A DNA stretch of 64,000 nucleotides from Enterobacter genomosp. O (GCF_001022965.1 NZ_LECZ01000021.1:1-64000); one strand, 5' to 3'; positions 22,784 to 32,406 are shown, counted from the stretch's first letter. Numbers and translations: made by a program. The notes: generated by a model from the sequence alone, not told the origin.

Positions 22784-23713
22784 TTAAACAGGCATCGCCT
22801 CACGCGGAATAATCGCCCCGCGATACTGAATAACGGTGCTGGCCGTCAGGTGCCCACGCTGTGCCGCCGCTTCCGGGGTTCCTCCCGTCAGGCGTACCGC
22901 CAGATAGCCCGCGCTGAACGAATCACCCGCCGCCGTGGTATCAATCACTTTCTCTTTGGCAAGCTTCACCGCCGGGACGTCAACCACCGCTTCACCCGCC
23001 ACTGCAACCAGGCACGAGTCTGCACCGCGCTTAATCACTACTTCGCTTACGCCAGCCGCCTGCGTGCGCGTAATCACCTCATCAACCGGCTTCTCACCCC
23101 ACAGGGCGTCTTCATCGTCGAGCGTCAGGAACGCGATGTCGGTGTATTGCAGCATCTGCTGATAGACCTGCTGCGTCTCTTCACGGCTGGCCCACAGGCG
23201 TGGACGGTAGTTATTATCGAAAATGACCTTCCCGCCATTCGCGCGGCATTCGCGCAGCAGCGAGAGCAGTTTTTCACGGCTGGTAGGGCTCAGGATCGCC
23301 AGGCTGATCCCGCTCAGATAGAGATAGTCAAATGTTGCCAGCGTTTCGCAGATGGCAGCGGCAGCGTCGCTCTCCAGCCAGAATTTGGCCGCTGCTTCGT
23401 TACGCCAGTAATAAAACGTGCGTTCGCCGGTGCTGTCGGTTTCGATGTAGTAAAGCCCCGGGAGGCGGTTTTCCATCCGCTGGATAAGCGACGTTTCAAC
23501 GTGTTCACTCTGCCAGGCCTCGAGCATTTGCTGGCTGAAGCTGTCCGTGCCCAGGGCGGTAACGTAGCTCACGGTGAGCGCCTCAGGCGCAACCTGACGG
23601 GCAATATAAACGGACGTGTTTAACGTATCGCCACCAAATCCGCGGCTGACTTCCGCGCCTTTTTGTGACAGCTCAATCATGCATTCGCCAATCACGGCAA
23701 TTTTTTTAGACAT
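22784..23713 (-). CDS. kdgK: 2-keto-3-deoxygluconate kinase KdgK
   Basis: Phosphorylates 2-keto-3-deoxygluconate to KDPG, feeding hexuronate and pectin breakdown products into the Entner-Doudoroff aldolase step. It has 309 residues, the E. coli length. PfkB/ribokinase fold: the N-terminal GGDTLN substrate motif and the C-terminal DTTAAGDSFSAG signature with the catalytic aspartate are intact. A possible KdgR operator lies upstream. Confidence 0.97.
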   Translation of the reverse strand: MSKKIAVIGECMIELSQKGAEVSRGFGGDTLNTSVYIARQVAPEALTVSYVTALGTDSFSQQMLEAWQSEHVETSLIQRMENRLPGLYYIETDSTGERTFYYWRNEAAAKFWLESDAAAAICETLATFDYLYLSGISLAILSPTSREKLLSLLRECRANGGKVIFDNNYRPRLWASREETQQVYQQMLQYTDIAFLTLDDEDALWGEKPVDEVITRTQAAGVSEVVIKRGADSCLVAVAGEAVVDVPAVKLAKEKVIDTTAAGDSFSAGYLAVRLTGGTPEAAAQRGHLTASTVIQYRGAIIPREAMPV

Positions 23714-23776
23714 AGTCGTGAACCTGAACAGAGTAATTTTCGGTAGTGTGCGCTGGGTGAATTAACTGGTCAACTA

Positions 23777-23799
23777 TATTAAAACAACGTTCCATTATT
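23777..23799 (-). promoter_or_regulatory. Possible KdgR operator of kdgK
   Basis: An imperfect palindrome with the sense AAAACAACGTTCCATT lies 64 bases upstream of kdgK. It resembles the KdgR box (AAAAC.. / ..GTTTCATT type) from memory of the regulon; several positions differ. Confidence 0.4.
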
Positions 23800-23868
23800 T
23801 TGTTTGAGCCAGCGCGTGTTCCTGCCCCTTTCTGTCATCTTAATTTCATTTTCACGGTGAATTGAACA

Positions 23869-23895
23869 TAAAGTTCTCAATTGCCGCGCCGATAA
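23869..23895 (+). promoter_or_regulatory. Sigma-28 (FliA) promoter of pdeH
   Basis: TAAAGTTC (23869-23876), an 11-base spacer and GCCGATAA (23888-23895) fit the flagellar class 3 consensus TAAAGTTT-N11-GCCGATAA with one mismatch, 47 bases before pdeH. This places pdeH in the flagellar regulon, as in E. coli. Confidence 0.93.
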
Positions 23896-23942
23896 TCCTG
23901 TGACGAGTCCAGAAAGGCTATCCCAACAACAGGACATCTGAA

Positions 23943-24716
23943 ATGAAGTCAGAGCAGGTTATCCAGCGGCTGAGCACTACGCCTGAGGCAAGTATTGAGA
24001 ACTTGCAGGAGCATCGCTACTGGCTGCAATGTGAGCGTGCATACACTTATCAGCCGATCTACCGAACAGACGGTCGACTGATGGCCATCGAAATTTTGAC
24101 CGTTGTGACGCACCCTTCAAACCCTTCTCAGCGTATTGCGCCGGATCGTTACTTTGCCGAAGTGGCCGTTCGCCAGCGTCTGGATGTGCTGGAAGAGCAG
24201 CTCCGTATGCTGGCGACGAAGCAGCCCTTTTTCGAACAGCACGATATCCTCGCCTCGGTCAACGTCGATGGTCCAACCCTGCTGGCGCTGCGCCAGAATG
24301 CGAAATTACAGGAGCTGATCGCGACCCTGCCGTGGATGCGCTTTGAGCTGGTGGAGCATGTCCGTCTGCCGCAGGACTCTTCGTTTGCGTCGATGTGCGA
24401 ATTTGGCCCGCTGTGGCTGGATGACTTTGGCACCGGCATGGCGAACTTCTCCGCCCTGAGTGAAGTGCGTTACGACTACATTAAAGTGGCCCGCGATCTG
24501 TTCATTATGCTGCGTCAAACCCCTGAAGGGCGGAATCTCTTCACGCTGCTATTACAGCTGATGAACCGCTATTGCCAGGGCGTGATTGTTGAAGGCGTGG
24601 AAACGCTGGAAGAGTGGCGTGATGTGCAAAACTCCCCCGCCGCGGCGGCGCAAGGCTATTTCCTCTCTCGCCCGGTACCCATGGATCGCCTCGAAAGCGT
24701 GATAACAACGCTCTGA
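23943..24716 (+). CDS. pdeH: c-di-GMP phosphodiesterase PdeH (YhjH)
   Basis: A cytosolic stand-alone EAL enzyme of 257 residues that lowers c-di-GMP to allow motility and oppose curli and cellulose. EAL-type motifs are seen: IEILTV in place of EAL, LVEHVRL, LDDFGTG and VEGVETLEE, with all metal and base residues I can place. It is driven by the FliA promoter described separately, so it links flagellar expression to reduced matrix synthesis. Confidence 0.96.
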   Translation: MKSEQVIQRLSTTPEASIENLQEHRYWLQCERAYTYQPIYRTDGRLMAIEILTVVTHPSNPSQRIAPDRYFAEVAVRQRLDVLEEQLRMLATKQPFFEQHDILASVNVDGPTLLALRQNAKLQELIATLPWMRFELVEHVRLPQDSSFASMCEFGPLWLDDFGTGMANFSALSEVRYDYIKVARDLFIMLRQTPEGRNLFTLLLQLMNRYCQGVIVEGVETLEEWRDVQNSPAAAAQGYFLSRPVPMDRLESVITTL

Positions 24717-24781
24717 TAAGCCCGCTTCCCTTTGTCTGGACTATAGTTTTACAGGACAGGTCATCAGGAAAGGGGATAAAA

Positions 24782-26824
24782 ATGACTAAAACAACCAGGG
24801 TAATCTCCTGGACAGCAGGGATTTTCTTGTTGTTGATCGCGATCGTGGTCATCATTATTGCGACGTTTGACTGGAACCGCCTTAAGCCGACCATCAACCA
24901 GAAAGTCTCAACCGAACTGAATCGTCCCTTCGCCATACGCGGTGATTTAGGGGTGGTATGGGAACGCCAGAAAGAGGAGCGAGGCTGGCGAAGCTGGATC
25001 CCCTGGCCACACGTTCATGCCGACGACATTATTCTCGGCAACCCGCCGGATATCCCGGAAGTGACCATGGTTCACCTCCCTCGCGTTGAAGCCACGCTGG
25101 CCCCGCTCGCGCTCTTCACCAAAACGGTCTATCTGCCGTGGATCAAACTTCAGAAGCCCGATGCGCGCCTGATCCGCCTCTCAGAAAAAAATAACAACTG
25201 GACATTTAACCTCGCCAGCGACGGCGAAAAAGATCCGCATGCCCAGCCTTCCTCCTGGTCATTCCGTCTCGACAACATTCTGTTCGATCGCGGACGGATC
25301 GCTATCGACGACAAAGTCAGCAAGGCGGATGTAGAGATCCTGGTCGATCCGCTGGGCAAGCCGCTGCCGTTTAGCGAGGTCACGGGCACGAAGGCGAAAG
25401 GCGACGCGGCAAGCGTAGGTGACTATGTTTTCGGCCTGACGGCAAAAGGGCGCTACAACGGCCAGCCGCTGAGCGGAAAAGGGAAAATGGGCGGCATGCT
25501 GGCGCTGCGGAGCGAAGGCACGCCGTTCCCGGTGCAGGCAGACTTCCGTTCCGGGAACACCCGCGTGGCGTTCGTGGGGACGGTCAACGACCCGATGAAT
25601 ATGGGCGGCGTCGACCTGCGGCTCAAATTTGCCGGTGATTCGCTGGGCGAGCTGTACGATCTGACCGGTGTACTGCTGCCGGATACCCCGCCGTTCGAAA
25701 CGGACGGGCATCTGGTCGCCAAAATCAACACCGAAAAATCCTCCGTTTTTGACTACCGGGGTTTTAACGGCCGCATCGGCGACAGCGACATCCACGGCTC
25801 GCTGACGTACACCACCGGAAAACCGCGCCCGAAACTGGAAGGGGATGTCGAGTCCCGTCAGCTGCGGCTGGCCGACCTGGGCCCGCTGATCGGCGTCGAT
25901 TCCGGTAAAGGTACGAAGTCAAAAGAGGTGAAGAAAGATCTCCAGCCAGCCGGGAAAGTGCTGCCCTATGACCGCTTTGAGACGGATAAGTGGGACGTGA
26001 TGGACGCGGACGTGCGCTTCAAAGGCGGAAAAATTGAGCATGGCAGTACGCTGCCGATCAGCAATCTTTCGACCCATATTCTCCTCAAAAATGCCGACCT
26101 GCGCCTGCAGCCGCTGAAGTTTGGCATGGCGGGTGGAACGATTTCCTCGAACATTCACCTCGAAGGCGACAAGAAGCCAATGCAGGGTCGAGCCGAAATT
26201 CAGGCCCGCAGGCTCAAGCTGAAAGAACTGATGCCCAACGTGGAACTGATGCAGAAAACCCTCGGCGAAATGAACGGCGATGCCGACATTCGCGGCGTGG
26301 GCAATTCCGTAGCGGCCCTGCTGGGAAGCAGTAACGGCAACCTGAAGCTGCTGATGAATGACGGGCTGGTGAGCCGCAACCTGATGGAGATCCTGGGCCT
26401 GAACGTGGGTAACTACGTTATCGGGCAAATCTTCGGTGACGATGAGGTGCGGGTGAACTGTGCGGCAGCCAATCTGGATCTGGTTAACGGCGTGGCGCGT
26501 CCGCAGATTTTCGCCTTCGACACGGAAAACGCGGTCATTAACGTGACCGGTACCGCCAGCATGGCTTCGGAGCAGCTTGATTTGACGATTGACCCGGAAA
26601 GTAAGGGTGTCCGAATCATCACCCTGCGCTCGCCGCTTTACGTGCGCGGAACGTTCAAAAATCCGCAGGCGGGCGTGAAGCCTGGCCCGCTGATTGCTCG
26701 CGGCGCGGTGGCAGCAGCTCTTGCCACGCTGGTCACCCCGGCCGCAGCGCTGCTGGCGTTGATTTCACCGTCAGAAGGCGAAGCGAATCAGTGCCAGAAT
26801 ATTTTGTCGCAGATGAAGAAGTAG
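24782..26824 (+). CDS. yhjG: AsmA-family protein YhjG
   Basis: A 680-residue protein with one N-terminal transmembrane helix (about residues 8-29) and a long periplasmic AsmA-like beta-rich region. The AsmA family is linked to envelope and phospholipid transport, but the role of YhjG is unknown. Two Cys residues near the C-terminus and a hydrophobic Ala-rich stretch (about 635-665) are notable. A ribosome-binding site AAAGGGG precedes ATG 24782. It converges on yhjE. Confidence 0.92.
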   Translation: MTKTTRVISWTAGIFLLLIAIVVIIIATFDWNRLKPTINQKVSTELNRPFAIRGDLGVVWERQKEERGWRSWIPWPHVHADDIILGNPPDIPEVTMVHLPRVEATLAPLALFTKTVYLPWIKLQKPDARLIRLSEKNNNWTFNLASDGEKDPHAQPSSWSFRLDNILFDRGRIAIDDKVSKADVEILVDPLGKPLPFSEVTGTKAKGDAASVGDYVFGLTAKGRYNGQPLSGKGKMGGMLALRSEGTPFPVQADFRSGNTRVAFVGTVNDPMNMGGVDLRLKFAGDSLGELYDLTGVLLPDTPPFETDGHLVAKINTEKSSVFDYRGFNGRIGDSDIHGSLTYTTGKPRPKLEGDVESRQLRLADLGPLIGVDSGKGTKSKEVKKDLQPAGKVLPYDRFETDKWDVMDADVRFKGGKIEHGSTLPISNLSTHILLKNADLRLQPLKFGMAGGTISSNIHLEGDKKPMQGRAEIQARRLKLKELMPNVELMQKTLGEMNGDADIRGVGNSVAALLGSSNGNLKLLMNDGLVSRNLMEILGLNVGNYVIGQIFGDDEVRVNCAAANLDLVNGVARPQIFAFDTENAVINVTGTASMASEQLDLTIDPESKGVRIITLRSPLYVRGTFKNPQAGVKPGPLIARGAVAAALATLVTPAAALLALISPSEGEANQCQNILSQMKK

Positions 26825-26825
26825 C

Positions 26826-26865
26826 TCCCTCTCCCTGTGGGAGAGGGCCGGGGTGAGGGCATCAG
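26826..26865. repeat. Dispersed CCCTCTCCC hairpin repeat, copy 3
   Basis: CCCTCTCCC and GGGAGAGGG (26827-26847, loop TGT) are followed by CCGGGGTGAGGGCATC. It lies between the convergent ends of yhjG and yhjE, starting two bases after the yhjG stop. Confidence 0.85.
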
Positions 26866-26876
26866 GCCGCAGTGAA

Positions 26877-28199
26877 TTACAGAGCCTGGTGCTTAGTCTC
26901 GTGCGTCAGCAGCAGCGCAATCAGCGTCAGCGCCGCCATGGCCGCCAGATAGACGCCCACATAGAAGAGACCGTAGTTCGCCTGCAGCCAGGTGGCGATA
27001 TATGGCGCAACGGACGCGCCCAGGATAGACGAGACGTTGTAAGAGAAAGAGGCACCCGTATAACGGACTTCCGTCGGGAACAGCTCTGGCAGCAGCGCGC
27101 CCATCGGACCGAAGGTCAGCCCCATCAGGCTCAGGCCAATCAGCAGATAGGCCATGACCAGCGCCGGGCTACCTGAACCCAGCAGCGGTGGGAAGACGAA
27201 CAGAGCAAACAGAATGATGAGCGTGGTGATCACAATCATGCTCGCGCGACGGCCAAATTTATCCGCCAGCAGACCCGCAATCGGTACCATCACGCCAAAG
27301 CCAATCACCGCCATCATCAGCATCCACAGCACTTCGTTACGCGGCAGCCCCAGCCCAACCGGCGCGGCGGCGGTACTGAAGGTCATGGAGTAAACCGTCA
27401 TGATGTAGAACAGCGTGTAGGTTGCCAGCATGATAAACGTGCCCAGCACGGTCACGCGGACGTGTTTGGTCAGCAGCGTGCCCAGCGGCACTTTCACCTG
27501 TTTGTTCGCCGCGGCAACTTTCGCGAAGACAGGGGTCTCATGCAGAGAAACGCGGACGTACAGGCCAATCAGCACCAGCACGGCTGAGAAGACAAACGGG
27601 ATACGCCAGCCCCAGTTCATAAACTGTTCATCCGTCAGCAGCCAGGAGAGCAGCAGGAACGTCCCGTTCGCAAAGAAGAAGCCAATCGGTGCGCCAAGCT
27701 GCGGGAATGAACCATACAGCGCGCGCTTGCGCGCCGGGGCGTTCTCGGTGGCCAGCAGCGCCGCGCCACCCCATTCACCGCCCAGACCCAGACCCTGACC
27801 AAAACGCGCCAGCGCCAGCAGGACCGGTGCCAGAATACCGATGGTTTCGTAGGTCGGCAGCAGGCCGATGGCCACGGTGGAAATTCCCATGGTCAGCAGC
27901 GAAGCAACCAGCGTCACTTTACGGCCAACGCGATCGCCAAAGTGACCAAAGACCGCTGAACCAATCGGACGCGCCACAAACGCGATAGCAAAGGTGGCCA
28001 GAGACTGAAGCGTGGCCGCCGTCGGGTCACCCTGCGGGAAGAAGATATGCGGGAAGACGATGACCGCAGCGGTGGCATAAATATAAAAGTCGAAGAACTC
28101 AATGGCGGTGCCAATCAGCGATGCGACGACAACTTTATTGCGCGAGTTTACCGGAACGTTTTCGGTTCCCGAGTCGAGTGTGGTGGCTGTTGCTTGCAT
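26877..28199 (-). CDS. yhjE: MFS metabolite:proton symporter YhjE
   Basis: A 12-helix major facilitator protein of 440 residues, the E. coli length, of the metabolite/H+ symporter group (ProP/ShiA-like). The loop 2-3 motif GHFGDRVGRK and the loop 8-9 counterpart LADKFGRR are seen. The substrate is unknown. It is preceded by a 260-base AT-rich gap that contains only the palindrome at 28431. Confidence 0.93.
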   Translation of the reverse strand: MQATATTLDSGTENVPVNSRNKVVVASLIGTAIEFFDFYIYATAAVIVFPHIFFPQGDPTAATLQSLATFAIAFVARPIGSAVFGHFGDRVGRKVTLVASLLTMGISTVAIGLLPTYETIGILAPVLLALARFGQGLGLGGEWGGAALLATENAPARKRALYGSFPQLGAPIGFFFANGTFLLLSWLLTDEQFMNWGWRIPFVFSAVLVLIGLYVRVSLHETPVFAKVAAANKQVKVPLGTLLTKHVRVTVLGTFIMLATYTLFYIMTVYSMTFSTAAAPVGLGLPRNEVLWMLMMAVIGFGVMVPIAGLLADKFGRRASMIVITTLIILFALFVFPPLLGSGSPALVMAYLLIGLSLMGLTFGPMGALLPELFPTEVRYTGASFSYNVSSILGASVAPYIATWLQANYGLFYVGVYLAAMAALTLIALLLTHETKHQAL

Positions 28200-28430
28200 A
28201 ATATTTTCTTATTTTTGTCGAACGAAAGGCCATATTACGCACAGCAAAAGCGACATTTCAATCTGTAACAAAGCCGCGCGCTGGCGATAAAAGCAACAAA
28301 AAGCGGATAATTTTCAGGCCAGCCAAAACTCGTCTATGAAATGCTTCACAGTTTTCTAATATCAGTCAATAAAACTGGTTTTCGGTTAAATAAAAGTTAC
28401 GGGCTGGATTTATATGCTGAAATGATGAAT

Positions 28431-28450
28431 CGGGCTGAAATTTCAGCCCG
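28431..28450. terminator. Perfect palindrome after yhjD
   Basis: A perfect 20-base inverted repeat with no loop (arms CGGGCTGAAA / TTTCAGCCCG) lies nine bases beyond the yhjD stop. On the minus strand it is followed by ATTCATCATTTC, which is only weakly T-rich, so it may be a terminator of yhjD or an mRNA 3' stabiliser. Confidence 0.5.
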
Positions 28451-28459
28451 AGAGAAGGG

Positions 28460-29485
28460 TTACCGGTGCGTTTTGCCCGGCATCCGTGGGTCATCTTTGT
28501 ACTCGGCAGTGGCAATCCACGCCGCGCAGAACAAGGTCAGACGCGCGAAGAAATAGAAGAACGCCATCAGCCCCAGCACCGAGCCAAACGCCGCGCCGGA
28601 AGGGGATTTCACCAGTGACGGCAGGGTGTAGGTCATCACGATTTTGATGACTTCAAAGCCGATCGCCGCAATCAACGTGCCGCGGATCAGCGCCTTCTTA
28701 CGCGGGCGATGGCGGGGCAATCGCCAGAAGATCCAGAAGAACAGCAGGTAGTTGGCGAAGATGGAAATGGCCAGCCCAATGCCGCGCCAGGCAGGCTTCA
28801 GCCACTCGATGTAATCAAGATAGAGCGCAGAGATAATCATCTGCTGCGCCGAGCCCGCCACCGAGGTAATGGAGAGCGTCACGATGAGGGCGACCAGCAG
28901 GCCAATCAGCGAAATAAAGTCGCGGAGATACTTAACCCAAATTTTCTCCTGGTCCTGCGGCTTACGCTCCCAGACATCGCGCGACTGGGCGCGAATGGCC
29001 TCGCGCAGGTTACCCATCCAGTTAACGCCGGAGTAAAGGGCAATCAGCAAACCGACGATTCCGACCGTGGTACGCTGCTGAACGGCGGTATTAATGGTGC
29101 TTTTGAGCGTGCTGGCAAGGGTCGGGTCACTGACGTTATTGAGGATCTTCGTGAAGATATCCTGCAGCAGCGTCGGGTGGGACGCGAGCACAAAACCGGC
29201 CGCCGCAAATGACACCATCAGGATCGGAATCATCGACAGGAAGGAAAAATAGGTAATTGCAGCGCCAAACTGGTTCCCCATGCGATCATTAAAGCGCTCG
29301 GTTGCGCGGATCAGATGCGCCACCATGGGAAACTGTTGAATTCTCTCGGCTATGCCGGTGACGGTTCCCAGCGCTTTGCTGGCGGTGCCTGGCGATTTGG
29401 CCTCTTCTGGCTCGGTTTCCATCTTTTTGATGGGATCATACTCTAAATGTTGGGTGGGTCGTTGCGGGTTGTTTTCCGGCGTCAC
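28460..29485 (-). CDS. yhjD: YihY/RNase BN-family inner membrane protein YhjD
   Basis: A 341-residue polytopic protein with about six transmembrane helices from residue 75 to 325 and a charged N-terminal tail. It belongs to the YihY/virulence factor BrkB group once misnamed RNase BN. In E. coli, yhjD mutations can suppress lethality of lipid A/Kdo loss, so a lipid transport role has been suggested. It lies 50 bases downstream of yhjC on the same strand. Confidence 0.93.
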   Translation of the reverse strand: MTPENNPQRPTQHLEYDPIKKMETEPEEAKSPGTASKALGTVTGIAERIQQFPMVAHLIRATERFNDRMGNQFGAAITYFSFLSMIPILMVSFAAAGFVLASHPTLLQDIFTKILNNVSDPTLASTLKSTINTAVQQRTTVGIVGLLIALYSGVNWMGNLREAIRAQSRDVWERKPQDQEKIWVKYLRDFISLIGLLVALIVTLSITSVAGSAQQMIISALYLDYIEWLKPAWRGIGLAISIFANYLLFFWIFWRLPRHRPRKKALIRGTLIAAIGFEVIKIVMTYTLPSLVKSPSGAAFGSVLGLMAFFYFFARLTLFCAAWIATAEYKDDPRMPGKTHR

Positions 29486-29535
29486 GCGTCTTTTCCTTTT
29501 CGTTTGGCTGGATGTTATTGAATTATAGCTTGCGA

Positions 29536-30435
29536 CTAGTCCACGTAAGCTTTTGTGAGTTCAGTAAGCCACTCCATAAACAGATGTACCCGGCGGGAGA
29601 GGTTGCGGCGGTGGGGATAAATCAGGGAAACCGGCATCGGCTCTGCCCGATATTGCGGGAGGATCTCAACCAGTTTCTTCGCGCGCAGAGAATCACGCAC
29701 CCCCACCCGCGGAACCTGAATGATGCCCAGCCCGGCAAGGCAGGCAGCATGGTAGGTTTCCGTGCTGTTAACGGTTAATACCCCGCCCGTTTTTATCCAC
29801 TGTGTCGTACTGCCGTTATAAAATTCAAAGCCCTGCGGGCGGCTTCCCAGCGTGGCGGCGTAATGAATAACGGCGTGGGAGCCTAAATCGTCCAGCGTTT
29901 CCGGGTAGCCAAAACGCGCCAGATAGTCCGGGCTGGCGCAGTTAATCACCGACAGCTTGCCCAGCGGACGGGCGATAAGCCCCGAATCCTTCAGCGTGCC
30001 GACGCGCACCACGCAGTCAAACCCTTCGCGGATAACATCCACCAGGCGATCGCTGCTGCTGAGCTCCAGCTCAATGCCCGGATAATGCTGCAAAAAAGCA
30101 GGCAGCTTGGGGATGACTAAATTTCGAGCAACGCCAACGGGCATATCCACGCGGAGCCGTCCGCTGATGCTGGAGGGATCGTGCTGAAACATACCGTCGA
30201 GTTCATCAAGGTTTGCCAGCAGATCTTTTGCCCGTTCGTAATAGACCATGCCGTCCTGCGTCAGGCTGACGCGCCGCGTGGTGCGGTGCAAGAGCTGGGT
30301 GCCAAGCCGGTTTTCCAGGGCCTGAATTTGCCGTGAAACGCTGCCCTTCGGCAGGGTTAATGTTTCTGCCGCGCGCGAAAAACTCTCGAGTTCCGCGACG
30401 CGGACAAACAGCTGCATTGCGTGAATTTTATCCAT
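29536..30435 (-). CDS. yhjC: LysR-family regulator (YhjC-like)
   Basis: A 299-residue LysR-type regulator with an N-terminal winged HTH (about residues 18-40, SFSRAAETLTLPKGSVSRQI) and a periplasmic-binding-like effector domain. It has the same length as E. coli YhjC and occupies the same site beside yhjD, with clear but moderate similarity. It is divergent from the short-chain dehydrogenase gene, with which it shares a 119-base promoter region; that dehydrogenase is its likely target by the usual LysR arrangement. Confidence 0.85.
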   Translation of the reverse strand: MDKIHAMQLFVRVAELESFSRAAETLTLPKGSVSRQIQALENRLGTQLLHRTTRRVSLTQDGMVYYERAKDLLANLDELDGMFQHDPSSISGRLRVDMPVGVARNLVIPKLPAFLQHYPGIELELSSSDRLVDVIREGFDCVVRVGTLKDSGLIARPLGKLSVINCASPDYLARFGYPETLDDLGSHAVIHYAATLGSRPQGFEFYNGSTTQWIKTGGVLTVNSTETYHAACLAGLGIIQVPRVGVRDSLRAKKLVEILPQYRAEPMPVSLIYPHRRNLSRRVHLFMEWLTELTKAYVD

Positions 30436-30554
30436 AGACGAAGCTCATTGTTGTTTCTGCTGAAACAGTGAAGCGTTTTAACCCCTCTTTATTGATTTTC
30501 TATCACCTAATAAGCTCTTTCTCAATCTCCATAACAGCCAAAACGAGGTTTATG

Positions 30555-31313
30555 ATGACTGAACGTATCGCATTAGTAACGGGTGGTAGCCGTGGTCTGG
30601 GTAAAAACGCTGCTTTAAAGCTGGCGGCAGACGGCACGGGAATTGTCCTCACCTATAACCGTAGCCAGCAGGAAGCGCTGGAAGTCGTGCAACAAATTCA
30701 GGCAAAAGGCGTTAACGCGGCGGCATTACAGCTCAACGTCGGAGATGTTGCCAGTTTCGACCCTTTTGCCCGGCAGCTTCAGGAAACCCTGAAGACGGTC
30801 TGGCAGCGTGAAAACTTTGATTATTTATTAAACAATGCCGGAACGGGGCTATACGCGCCCTATGCCGACACGACGGAAGCGCAGTTTGATGAGGCATTAA
30901 ACATCCATTTCAAGGGACCTTTCTTCCTGACGCAGCGCCTGTTGCCCTTGCTGGTCGACGGTGGGCGGATCCTCAACGTCTCCAGTGGGCTGGCCCGTTT
31001 TACCCAGCCGGGCTCAGGGACCTATGCGGCCATGAAGGGGGCAATGGAAGTGCTGACGCGTTACCAGGCGAAAGAGCTGGGCGCGCGCGGGATCGCCGTC
31101 AATATCATCGCGCCCGGTGCGATAGAAACGGACTTTGGCGGCGGACGCGTTCGCGACAATGCGGAGCTGAATCAGATGCTGGCCGCGCAGACGGCGCTGG
31201 GACGAGTGGGGCTGCCGGACGATATTGGCGATGCCGTTGCGGCGCTGCTCAGCGATAAGCTGGGCTGGATGAACGCGCAACGCATTGAGGTGTCAGGTGG
31301 TATGTTCCTGTGA
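30555..31313 (+). CDS. Short-chain dehydrogenase/reductase
   Basis: A classical SDR of about 252 residues. The cofactor loop TGGSRGLG is near the N-terminus, followed by NNAG, the catalytic serine in NVSSG, and YAAMK supplying Tyr and Lys. The substrate is unknown. Two ATGs in tandem (30552, 30555) follow ACGAGG; the second has the better spacing. The gene sits between yhjC and yhjB, which are adjacent in E. coli, so it is an insertion relative to that order. Probably controlled by the divergent LysR protein. Confidence 0.85.
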   Translation: MTERIALVTGGSRGLGKNAALKLAADGTGIVLTYNRSQQEALEVVQQIQAKGVNAAALQLNVGDVASFDPFARQLQETLKTVWQRENFDYLLNNAGTGLYAPYADTTEAQFDEALNIHFKGPFFLTQRLLPLLVDGGRILNVSSGLARFTQPGSGTYAAMKGAMEVLTRYQAKELGARGIAVNIIAPGAIETDFGGGRVRDNAELNQMLAAQTALGRVGLPDDIGDAVAALLSDKLGWMNAQRIEVSGGMFL

Positions 31314-31486
31314 TGCCCGGGCTTAAGGGGAAGGATCCTCTTAAGGAAATCCTTAAGGTGAATGTGTCTAAATACTGACAGATATAAAGAACCCGGCGGG
31401 ATTTGTAACGTCTCCATTCGTTGAGTTTTTTCTTAAAAAATGCCTCTGTAGAATCCCCCTTCGCTATTCTCAGAGGGAGAAAAACG

Positions 31487-32089
31487 ATGCGAGTAATCAT
31501 GTTTGACAGGCAGTCAATATTTATTCATGGAGCGATACACAGTCTGCAGAAGCTCATTCCGGAAATAAATATGACAGGGACCTGTCAGGCAGAAGATTTA
31601 TGGGCTCAGGTATCCGCTTCGCCGTCTGCTATCGTCCTGATTGACGGGAATGTCATTCAGAATGAAGAGACAGCGTGGCTGGAAGCGCTCATGCATCGCT
31701 TTCCGGCGATCCGCGTGGTGATGGTGTTAGCGAAAAAAGAGGCCAGATGGGTGGAACAGTTACGGCAGCGAAACGTCATGGCCATTATTCCCCGAAACGC
31801 CAGCCCTGAGCGTTTTTCCGCCGTGCTGGATTCAGTGTCCCGAGGGATGGTCTGTTTTCCGGGAGAGTGGGTCCGACAGCCCTCGTCGCCGCAGGCGCTA
31901 TCAGCGTTAAGCGAGCGCCAGCGCGAGGTACTGAAACTGCTGGCGGCGGGGGAGTCAAACAAAGAGATTGGACGCAATCTCAACATCAGTGCAGCCACGG
32001 TAAAAGCGCACCTCGAAGCGCTTTTCCAGCGGTTGGACGTGAAAAACAGAACGCAGGCTGCCATGTTCTATACCCGGGCGATGGCCTGA
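31487..32089 (+). CDS. yhjB: LuxR-family transcriptional regulator YhjB
   Basis: A 200-residue protein with an atypical receiver-like N-terminus (MRVIMFDRQSIFIHG, one acidic-pocket aspartate instead of two) and a C-terminal LuxR/NarL HTH (about residues 138-195, LSERQREVLKLLAAGESNKEIG). Same length as E. coli YhjB. Its target is unknown. The start at ATG 31487 follows AGAGGGAG. The 3' end overlaps the convergent lysozyme-like gene by 22 bases. Confidence 0.9.
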   Translation: MRVIMFDRQSIFIHGAIHSLQKLIPEINMTGTCQAEDLWAQVSASPSAIVLIDGNVIQNEETAWLEALMHRFPAIRVVMVLAKKEARWVEQLRQRNVMAIIPRNASPERFSAVLDSVSRGMVCFPGEWVRQPSSPQALSALSERQREVLKLLAAGESNKEIGRNLNISAATVKAHLEALFQRLDVKNRTQAAMFYTRAMA

Positions 32090-32406
32090 ACATTCGCGTT
32101 CTGGAGTGAAGGTATCTCTCCAGAACTGAATATCATCATTACCAGCGCGTCATGCTGCTGTTGGGTTAATGGGCGTGTATACATTTCCCGCAGCAGCGTC
32201 TCACACTGTTGAATATCTTCCTGGAGTAAATATTCCGCCTGCAGGGGGGTAATAAGGCCGCAGAATTTTTCCCTTTCACGGATCTCATGTCCATAGCCGA
32301 TAACCCACAATCCATTTTCGTCACGGTATTTCTCCAGCGAAAGACCCTGATGTTTTTTAATTAACGCAATGGCGGCAGAAGATATTTTCAGCGCATGACC
32401 TTTCAT
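32068..32406 (-). CDS. Lysozyme-like (GH24 fold) small protein, catalytic residues altered
   Basis: A 112-residue protein resembling the N-terminal two thirds of phage-type lysozymes. The usual pattern EGxxLxxYxDxxGxxTIGYGH appears as HQGLSLEKYRDENGLWVIGYGH: the catalytic Glu is Gln and the Thr is Val, while the Asp remains. There is no signal peptide. The C-terminal part of the family is missing. It is therefore probably not a hydrolase but a degenerate relic or a protein reused for binding. No other phage genes are near. It overlaps yhjB tail to tail. Confidence 0.7.
   Translation of the reverse strand: MKGHALKISSAAIALIKKHQGLSLEKYRDENGLWVIGYGHEIREREKFCGLITPLQAEYLLQEDIQQCETLLREMYTRPLTQQQHDALVMMIFSSGEIPSLQNANVQAIARV

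Noticed and set aside
32068..32406. Lysozyme-like gene as a sign of a prophage
   Set aside because: No holin, spanin, capsid, tail, integrase or repressor gene lies nearby, and the catalytic residues are changed.
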